From Methylocystis sp. Sn-Cys (lineage in GTDB: Bacteria > Pseudomonadota > Alphaproteobacteria > Rhizobiales > Beijerinckiaceae): a DNA stretch of 64,000 bases. Positions 57,316-64,000 of this stretch are shown piece by piece. Positions within the stretch are counted from its first letter, which is position 1. The number at the start of each line of letters is the position of its first letter. The stretch is from contig NZ_JAERVJ010000008.1 in the NCBI RefSeq assembly GCF_016745395.1, positions 167,289 through 231,288 on the forward strand, given 5' to 3'. The translations under genes and the position numbers were made by a program. The notes below the pieces were generated by a model that did no database searches, was not told the DNA's origin, and saw only the letters and a list, made by a program, of their open reading frames with translations.

Positions 57316-57738
57316 ATGGCTAAACGGCTGAATCGGCGATTCCTTGACAATCGCTTGGGAGTCGTCGCGGTAGAATTCGCCTTTATCGGGCCGGCCCTAT
57401 TCTTGGTCTTGTTCGGGATCATATGCTTCGGCCTCGTATTCGGCGTCTATAATTCGGTGCAACAACTCGCCGCGGAATCGGCGCGCGCTTCGGTCAGCGG
57501 GCTGAGCGCCACGGAACGCGACCAATTGGCCAAAAGCTATGTGACGAAGAACGTCGGCGTCTACGGGATGCTCGACCCGCAAAAGCTCTCTGTTGCGACC
57601 AATTCGCAGGGCGGGACATTCCGGGTGACGCTCACCTACGACATGTCGGCCTCCCTCGCATTCAAGCTTTACAATGTTCTCGCCTCGGCGTCGCCGACCA
57701 TCACACGCTCCGCGGCCGTCCAGAATGGCGGATATTGA
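57316..57738 (+). CDS. TadE-like pilus assembly protein
   Basis: The 140-residue protein has the TadE signature RLGVVAVEFAFIGPALFLVL and GIICFGLVFGVYNSVQQLAA: a short basic start, one N-terminal helix with the Glu five positions after the cleavage region, and a periplasmic tail. TadE-like pseudopilins belong to the tight-adherence (Flp pilus) system. The tadG-like gene follows without a gap, but no tadA, tadB, tadC or flp is nearby, so the pair is separated from the main cluster. AGGA lies ten bases before the ATG. Confidence 0.85.
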   Translation: MAKRLNRRFLDNRLGVVAVEFAFIGPALFLVLFGIICFGLVFGVYNSVQQLAAESARASVSGLSATERDQLAKSYVTKNVGVYGMLDPQKLSVATNSQGGTFRVTLTYDMSASLAFKLYNVLASASPTITRSAAVQNGGY

Positions 57739-57739
57739 G

Positions 57740-59506
57740 ATGGAAAGACGACGCATGGGGAACGCGCCCAGCCGCAGGCGCTTTTGTTCCGACGCCAAGG
57801 GCTCGGTCGCGATCCTTTCGGCTCTCGCCATGTTGGTCGTCGTCGGCGTCGCCGCATTGGCGGTCGATCTCGGCAGCTTCTTCTATCAAAAAAGGCGGCT
57901 CCAGGCGGCTACGGATCTCGCCGCGGTCGCGGCGGCGGGCAATCTCGCCAAGGCGCAGGACGCCGCCGTTGCAACGCTGGCGCTGAATGGATTTGCGGCA
58001 AACGCTTTGCAGACGGTGGAAACCGGAGCCTATGTCGCCGATCCCTCCGTGCCCGCCGACAAGCGCTTTACCGTGCAGCCGCTCGCGACGTCGAATGGCG
58101 TGCGGCTCAGGACGCAGATCACCACGCCGCGCATTTTCAGCGCCATCTTTGCGATGATGGCGCCGGCCGCGGCCGCCGCTGTCTCCGACTCATGCGCCAG
58201 CTCATCGCCTTGCGGGGCGGCCGGCGGAAGCGCGTCCCAGCAGGGCGTGACGATTTCCGCTCAGGCAACTGCGGCGCAAAACGCGCTGGCCTCCTTCGCC
58301 ATCGGATCGCGGCTCGCCAGTCTCAACGGCGGCGTCCTGAACTCTGTGCTCGGGGCGCTGCTCGGGGCCAATCTGAGCCTCTCCCTTATGGATTATCAGG
58401 CGCTCGCGAGCGCCAATATCGACCTCTTCACTTTTTCCAATGCGCTTGCGACGCGCGCGAGCCTGACCGCCGTAACCTATGATCAGCTCGCCGCGGGCAG
58501 CTTCAAGACGGGCGACCTTCTGGGCGCGGCGCTCGACGCCGCCAAAGCCAATGCCACGATCGGATCGACTGCGATCGGCGCGCTGTCGCAGATCGCCGCC
58601 GCCGCGCCGAATGTGACGGCGCCGATCAATCAGTTGCTTTCCTATGGCCCCTATGGGTCGATGACAGTCGGCTCCGCCGCGCCAATGTCTGTCAGCGTCT
58701 CTGCGCTCGACCTCGTTTCCGCCATCGCGCAAATCGCGAATGGCAAGCATCAGATAGAGGCGGCCCTCAATCTCGGTCTCCCCGGCGTCGCTTCGGCGTC
58801 CCTGCAGCTCGCGATCGGCGAGCGGCCGGTCGGAACGAGCTGGGTCGCGGTCGGCGCGGCCGGGGCGTCTGTCCACACCGCGCAAACGCGGCTCTTGCTG
58901 ACGCTTGAACTCACGGTTCCGGGCCTCTCGACGACGGTCCATGCGCCTCTCTATGTCGAGCTCGCTTCGGGAACAGCGCAGTTGTCGAGCGTCCAATGCG
59001 CGTCGGGCGACCCGACCAGCTCTTCGGTCACGCTCGGCGTTACGCCGGCTGTCGTCGACGCCTGGATCGGCAATGTGTCGGGCACAGAGTTCACCAACTT
59101 TACCAGCGCGCCCAATCCCGGCCCCGCGACACTGCTCAATCTGGCCAATGTCGCCACTGTAAGCGGCCTTGCCCACGCGACGATCACAAATCTGCAGCCG
59201 ACGCCGGTCTCCTTCTCCTATTCCGAAATTTTGCTGGCGACGAAGAAGACGACCTCGACCACGGATTTCGTTTCGTCGCTCCTCTACAATCTGTTCGGCG
59301 GCTTACAGTTGAAGGTGACGGCCTTGGGTCTCAGCCTGCTGGTTCCCGCCGGCCTGGATCAGACCGTGGCGACGACGCTGGCGGCCGCCACGACGCCCAT
59401 CGATCAGACGCTGTCGCAATTGCTCCAGACCCTCGGCGTCGGGCTCGGCCAGGCGGATAGTTGGGTCGGCGGCGTGAAATGCGGCGCGGGCGTGTTGGTG
59501 AATTAA
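57740..59506 (+). CDS. TadG-like protein with DUF2134 region
   Basis: The product (about 588 residues) starts with a basic segment and a membrane helix typical of TadG (GSVAILSALAMLVVVGVAAL, then AVDLGSFFYQKRRLQAATD), followed by ALAAVAAAGN-like repeats and a long Ala/Ser/Thr/Leu-rich exported region with very few charged residues and four Cys. Its start overlaps or abuts the TadE gene; ATG at 57740 is preferred, with 57725 and 57755 as alternatives. It is presumably a periplasmic or surface component of a Tad-like apparatus. The von Willebrand domain of larger TadG proteins is absent. Confidence 0.82.
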   Translation: MERRRMGNAPSRRRFCSDAKGSVAILSALAMLVVVGVAALAVDLGSFFYQKRRLQAATDLAAVAAAGNLAKAQDAAVATLALNGFAANALQTVETGAYVADPSVPADKRFTVQPLATSNGVRLRTQITTPRIFSAIFAMMAPAAAAAVSDSCASSSPCGAAGGSASQQGVTISAQATAAQNALASFAIGSRLASLNGGVLNSVLGALLGANLSLSLMDYQALASANIDLFTFSNALATRASLTAVTYDQLAAGSFKTGDLLGAALDAAKANATIGSTAIGALSQIAAAAPNVTAPINQLLSYGPYGSMTVGSAAPMSVSVSALDLVSAIAQIANGKHQIEAALNLGLPGVASASLQLAIGERPVGTSWVAVGAAGASVHTAQTRLLLTLELTVPGLSTTVHAPLYVELASGTAQLSSVQCASGDPTSSSVTLGVTPAVVDAWIGNVSGTEFTNFTSAPNPGPATLLNLANVATVSGLAHATITNLQPTPVSFSYSEILLATKKTTSTTDFVSSLLYNLFGGLQLKVTALGLSLLVPAGLDQTVATTLAAATTPIDQTLSQLLQTLGVGLGQADSWVGGVKCGAGVLVN

Positions 59507-59527
59507 AAAGGCCAATTCTCACCACTG

Positions 59528-59715
59528 ATACGAGATCCGCTTAATTGCTTCGGCGCCATCCCCGACGCTCGCGTCGTTTGGACACACAGGAAAATCACCG
59601 CCGTCATTGCGAGGAGGCGGAGCCGACGAAGCAATCCAGGGCCGCATCGCTGTCCTGGATTGCTTCGCTTCGCTCGCAATGACGGGAGCTGGGTAAAACC
59701 TGCGTTTCTGTGGCT
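59528..59715. repeat. Dispersed repeat family C, copy 3
   Basis: Begins ATACGAGATCCGCTT, contains CGCCGTCATTGCGAGGAGGC and the palindrome around GAAGCAATCCAGGGC...GTCCTGGATTGCTTC, and ends near AAAACCTGCG. It lies between convergent tadG and pgm; no gene is seen in the rest of 59507-59801. Confidence 0.8.
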
Positions 59716-59801
59716 CTAAATTCCCGTTGGGCTTTCAGCCCGCCGAGAATGACACGCCCCAATGCGCGCTATTCACCAAAATGGTATAACTCCAGCCCGC
59801 G

Positions 59802-61487
<1,686 letters not shown>

Positions 61488-61506
61488 CTATAGTCGGAAC
61501 GGCGTT

Positions 61507-61537
61507 AAAAAAACGGCGGCGCACTTGCGCGCCGCCG
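61507..61537 (-). terminator. Intrinsic terminator of the Gly/Tyr-rich protein gene
   Basis: Read leftwards, CGGCGGCGC and GCGCCGCCG form a nine-pair stem around ACTTGC-type loop bases and are followed by seven T residues. It lies between the pgm start and repeat A copy 3. Confidence 0.75.
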
Positions 61538-61540
61538 CCG

Positions 61541-61694
61541 TTTGCCGACAAACTTCCGAAGCGGCCTCGTCCTTCAAGACGCGAGCGTCGCTCGCGCCTC
61601 AGGATGAGGCCTAAGTGATGGAGAAGCCCGTCACGCTGAGGAGCCGGCGTAGCAGGCGTCTCGAAGCGCGATGGGCGTCATCGCCACTTTGTCA
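61541..61694. repeat. Dispersed repeat family A, copy 3
   Basis: TTTGCCGACAAACTTCCGAA...GAGGAGCCGGCGTAGCAGGC...CACTTTGTCA matches copies 1 and 2 but is shorter in the middle and lacks the CAG/CTG tips and flanking duplication. It separates the Gly/Tyr-rich protein gene from its terminator. Confidence 0.8.
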
Positions 61695-61703
61695 GAGGTG
61701 AAC

Positions 61704-62090
61704 TTACCAGCCCCAATAATTGTAGGCAGGATAGGCGTAGCCATATCCGTAGGAGGGATAATAATAGCCGCCGCCGTAATAGGGATAGTAGCCGCCGTAA
61801 TAGCCGCTGCTCGAGGCGGCGAGGCCCGCGCCGAGGAGGCCGAGGCCCACGCCCGCCGCAACCGCCGCGCCGGGGTTGTAGCCGCGGCGATAATAGCCCC
61901 CGTAATAGGGCCGGCGATAGCCATAGCCATAGCCGCGGCGGTACCAGACCTGATCGACCGGGGCCGAGAGACCCACAGTCGACGGCGGGGCGACGCCCAT
62001 CGGACCGGCGAGAGCTTCGGTGGGGATCGCCGTCATCGCCGTGGCGCCGATCAGGGCGCCGGAAAGCGCTAAATTCAGGCTCTTACGCAT
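61704..62090 (-). CDS. Secreted Gly/Tyr-rich protein
   Basis: The 128-residue protein has a signal peptide (MRKSLNLALSGALIGATAMT, cleavage near ALAG). The mature part is made of Tyr/Gly/Arg repeats (VWYRRGYGYGYRRPYYGGYY, then YYGGYYPYYGGGYYYPSYGY) with one hydrophobic Ala/Gly stretch in the middle (AAVAAGVGLGLLGAGLAASS). Such YG-rich exported proteins are common in Rhizobiales; function unknown. The ATG at 62090 is chosen because GGGAGG lies five bases upstream. Confidence 0.8.
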   Translation of the reverse strand: MRKSLNLALSGALIGATAMTAIPTEALAGPMGVAPPSTVGLSAPVDQVWYRRGYGYGYRRPYYGGYYRRGYNPGAAVAAGVGLGLLGAGLAASSSGYYGGYYPYYGGGYYYPSYGYGYAYPAYNYWGW

Positions 62091-62237
62091 ATGCACCTCC
62101 CAATTTGCGGGCGACGCGGCGAAGACGCGACGCAGCCGGCCCGCGAAGCTCGAGCGTCAATACACTCGAATCTAAACCTGAATCGCGGCCCGTCGAGGGG
62201 CGCGCGCGTTTCTTTTCGCAAGTGGTGAAAATACGGA

Positions 62238-62687
62238 TTACTCGCTGGCCGAAAGTCCCGTCATCGCCTGGCGGGTGAAGTTAACCAGACGGTCGCGGAA
62301 AAAGTCCCGCGTCCGCGCCGCAGTTGCCGGATATTGTTCGAGAATCTGGTGGAACATGCCGCGCCCGATCTTGAGCGCCGTCGTCGGCTCCATCGCGCGC
62401 GCGGTCACGGGCCGCCGCGAGGGCGCCACCAAAGCGGTTTCGCCAATCAGCGCCCAGGGACGCAGGATGTGGCTCGGCGGGCGCGCGTCGTCGTAAGGTA
62501 GAAGACCGACCGAGCCCATGGCGAGAATATAGCCGCCGTCGGATTCCTCGCCGCGCCGGAAAAGCGTGTCTCCCGAACGAAAGAGTCGCGTCTCCGAGGA
62601 GAGCGCGAGTTTGCGCAGCGCGCTTCCTTCGAAAATCGCGAAGAGCGGAATGCGCGTCAGATTGTCGATGTCGTCGTCCCGAGCCAT
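62238..62687 (-). CDS. Cyclic-nucleotide-binding-domain protein without DNA-binding domain
   Basis: The 149-residue protein is a single Crp-like beta-roll (SGDTLFRRGEESDGGYILAM, GSVGLLPYD, ALIGETALVAPSRRPVTARA) followed by a short helix, with no winged-helix domain. The phosphate-binding cassette is weakly conserved (GETALVAPSRRPVTA; the Arg is present). It may sense a nucleotide or act as a protein-interaction module. It lies 34 bases downstream of the winged-helix regulator gene. Confidence 0.8.
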   Translation of the reverse strand: MARDDDIDNLTRIPLFAIFEGSALRKLALSSETRLFRSGDTLFRRGEESDGGYILAMGSVGLLPYDDARPPSHILRPWALIGETALVAPSRRPVTARAMEPTTALKIGRGMFHQILEQYPATAARTRDFFRDRLVNFTRQAMTGLSASE

Positions 62688-62721
62688 TTGATTTTCAGCA
62701 AGCGCGACTTATGCCGCTTTT

Positions 62722-63294
62722 TTATGGCGGGAGGTTCGCCGCTCTCCATTTTTCGATCCGGTAGCCGCCGTCCTCGGTCAGCAGTTTCTGCGGGCGCCGC
62801 GGGTCGGTTTCTACTTTCTTCCGCAGCCGATGAATATGGGTTTCGAGGGTTCGCGTCGAGACGCTCGGACCATAGCCCCAGACATCGGCCAGGAGTTCGG
62901 CCTTTGTGACGATCGCGCCTCTTGCCCGGATGAGGCGATCGAGAATGGCCGCCTCCTTTTCGGTAAGCCTCGCGCCGAGCTGAGGCGTTTTCGGAGGGGC
63001 TGGCTCCAGGGCGGCGAGAAGATCGGCGAAGCGGAAAGGGCGCGCCAGGACCGTGTCGGCGTCGGGGGCGTCGGCGCCGATGATGACGATCGCGCTGGCA
63101 AAGCCCGCTTCGCGCAGCCCTCGCGCCAGCGACGGCGCGTCGCAAAAGGCGCCGTCGAGCACGGCTGCATCCGCCCTGTCACTCCCCGTGCCCTCATCAA
63201 GCGCGCTTAACGCATATCCGCCTAGCGCCGAGAATTGCTGCGCGAGGCTTGCATAGAGCCCTGGACTGGCGGCGATGAGCAGACGTCGGACCAT
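62722..63294 (-). CDS. OmpR-type response regulator with degenerate receiver
   Basis: The 190-residue protein has a short receiver-like N-terminus (VRRLLIAASPGLYASLAQQF, ADAAVLDGAFCD, AIVIIGADAP, RPFRFADLLAAL) and a C-terminal winged helix (LGARLTEKEAAILDRLIRAR, VSTRTLETHIHRLRKKVETD, LLTEDGGYRIEKW). The acidic pocket residues at the start and the usual Lys before PF are missing (Arg instead), so classical phosphorylation is doubtful. The start at 63294 has no clear ribosome binding site. No histidine kinase gene is adjacent. Confidence 0.82.
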   Translation of the reverse strand: MVRRLLIAASPGLYASLAQQFSALGGYALSALDEGTGSDRADAAVLDGAFCDAPSLARGLREAGFASAIVIIGADAPDADTVLARPFRFADLLAALEPAPPKTPQLGARLTEKEAAILDRLIRARGAIVTKAELLADVWGYGPSVSTRTLETHIHRLRKKVETDPRRPQKLLTEDGGYRIEKWRAANLPP

Positions 63295-63348
63295 GAAAAG
63301 CGCGCGATCTTTGCTATAGAGCGGGAAACGGAAAGGCGATCTTGGTCC

Positions 63349-63879
63349 ATGCCTCGATTTCGCGCAACGAAGCTCTCGATCCTCCGCGTCGCCCGGCGCA
63401 TCGGCGGCAAGCCGCATGAAGGCCGGCTGATCGCCGGCTCCCTGATGATCCTTTGCGCCATCGGCCGCGCGGGCGTCACGCATCACAAGCGCGAGGGCGA
63501 CGGCGCGACTCCGGCCGGGCGCTGGCGGATTTTGCGTTTCTATTCGAGGAAGCCTGCGCCCTTGCGCGCGCCCTGGCGGCTGACTCGGCGCGACGATATC
63601 TGGTGCGATGATCCGGGAAGCTTTCTCTACAACCGCCCGCTCAAGACGCCGTCGCGGCTAAGCCATGAGGAGATGTGGCGTAACGATCGGCTCTATGATC
63701 TCGTTGGGGTGATGGATTACAATATTCGCCCACGCGTGCTGGGCAGAGGCAGCGCGATTTTCTTTCACATTGCGACGGAGGATTTGGGCCCGACGGCCGG
63801 CTGCGTGGCGCTGCGGGCGCGGGATGTGGCGCGGCTCGCGCCGAGGCTGGGGCGGAAGGCGGCAATCGTGGTCGGCTGA
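63349..63879 (+). CDS. L,D-transpeptidase family protein (YkuD)
   Basis: The 176-residue protein has the catalytic motif HIATEDLGPTAGCVAL (His and Cys in the order of HxxxxxGPTxGC), with DGATPAGRWRILRFYSRKPA and VMDYNIRPRV upstream, as in the short YkuD-type L,D-transpeptidases (DUF2219/PF03734-like) that make 3-3 cross-links or attach lipoproteins. No signal peptide is visible in this frame. It is divergent from the response regulator gene. Confidence 0.85.
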   Translation: MPRFRATKLSILRVARRIGGKPHEGRLIAGSLMILCAIGRAGVTHHKREGDGATPAGRWRILRFYSRKPAPLRAPWRLTRRDDIWCDDPGSFLYNRPLKTPSRLSHEEMWRNDRLYDLVGVMDYNIRPRVLGRGSAIFFHIATEDLGPTAGCVALRARDVARLAPRLGRKAAIVVG

Positions 63880-63888
63880 CGGTAGCGC

Positions 63889-64000
63889 CCCCTCCCCAAC
63901 CCTCCCCCGCTTCGCGGGAGAGGGAGTAGATTGGCGCCTCCGTATAGAATGCTGATCGTGAGCGTCCCCTCTCCCGCTTTAGCGCTATCGAATGCACACA
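63889..64000. repeat. Dispersed repeat family D, copy 2 (cut by window end)
   Basis: GCCCCCTCCCCAACCCTCCC...TTCGCGGGAGAGGGAG followed by GAGCGTCCCCTCTCCCGC matches the copy at 47350. The window ends inside or just after the element. Confidence 0.7.

Overview
The window looks like the chromosome of a GC-rich alphaproteobacterium, most likely of the order Hyphomicrobiales (Rhizobiales). The evidence is strong G/C at third codon positions, a thiL-hppA neighbourhood with a K+-independent proton pyrophosphatase, a rubrerythrin / Fe-S reductase / DUF3501 cluster, TadE/TadG genes, and palindromic dispersed repeats of the kind common in that order. A Methylocystaceae/Beijerinckiaceae-type organism is possible, but nothing here proves it.

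Layout. 0-26.2 kb is core genome: pirin fragment, sugE facing a glycine-amidinotransferase homologue, rpmI-rplT, a hydrolase with lpdA, psiE-like, aspS, thiL, hppA, a GST, nadE, a GCS2 ligase with an M14-type deacylase, an EEP-family hydrolase, a Crp/Fnr regulator, and a signalling cluster of TPR/beta-barrel protein, FecR-domain protein and CHASE2 nucleotide cyclase. 45.9-64 kb is again core: ugd, der, O-methyltransferase, the rubrerythrin cluster, prfC, mltB-like, tadE/tadG, pgm and cell-envelope or regulatory genes.

Between them (about 26.3-45.8 kb) lies an accessory island. Its left edge holds a trbL conjugation-gene remnant and a DUF499 ATPase remnant. Its right edge holds a frameshifted and truncated methionine gamma-lyase gene, an AAA/NadR-like kinase and a VapBC-type toxin-antitoxin pair. 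The centre (28.8-44.2 kb) is a coenzyme M-dependent epoxide pathway. An SDR dehydrogenase and a 2-oxopropyl-CoM reductase homologue are transcribed leftwards. A tightly overlapping rightward operon encodes epoxyalkane:CoM transferase, a small zinc-ribbon protein, a GMC oxidoreductase, two CoA-transferase-fold subunits, an unrecognised Cys-rich protein, the bacterial CoM biosynthesis set in the order XcbB(ComA)-XcbC-XcbD-XcbE, and an NDP-forming acyl-CoA synthetase. No alkene monooxygenase is present. The cluster therefore appears able to make CoM and use it to open epoxides produced by an oxygenase encoded elsewhere.

Several features set this cluster apart from the classical propylene pathway. 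The 2-oxopropyl-CoM reductase homologue has Tyr where the Xanthobacter carboxylase has catalytic-dyad His506. Only one SDR is present, and it lacks one sulfonate-binding Arg of R-HPCDH. The CoA-transferase beta subunit appears to lack the catalytic Glu.

At least five families of intergenic palindromic repeats (A-E) occur in the core parts. Family A has three copies of about 155-175 bp, two of which are bounded by 16-22 bp direct duplications. One of those duplications copies a whole transcription-terminator hairpin.
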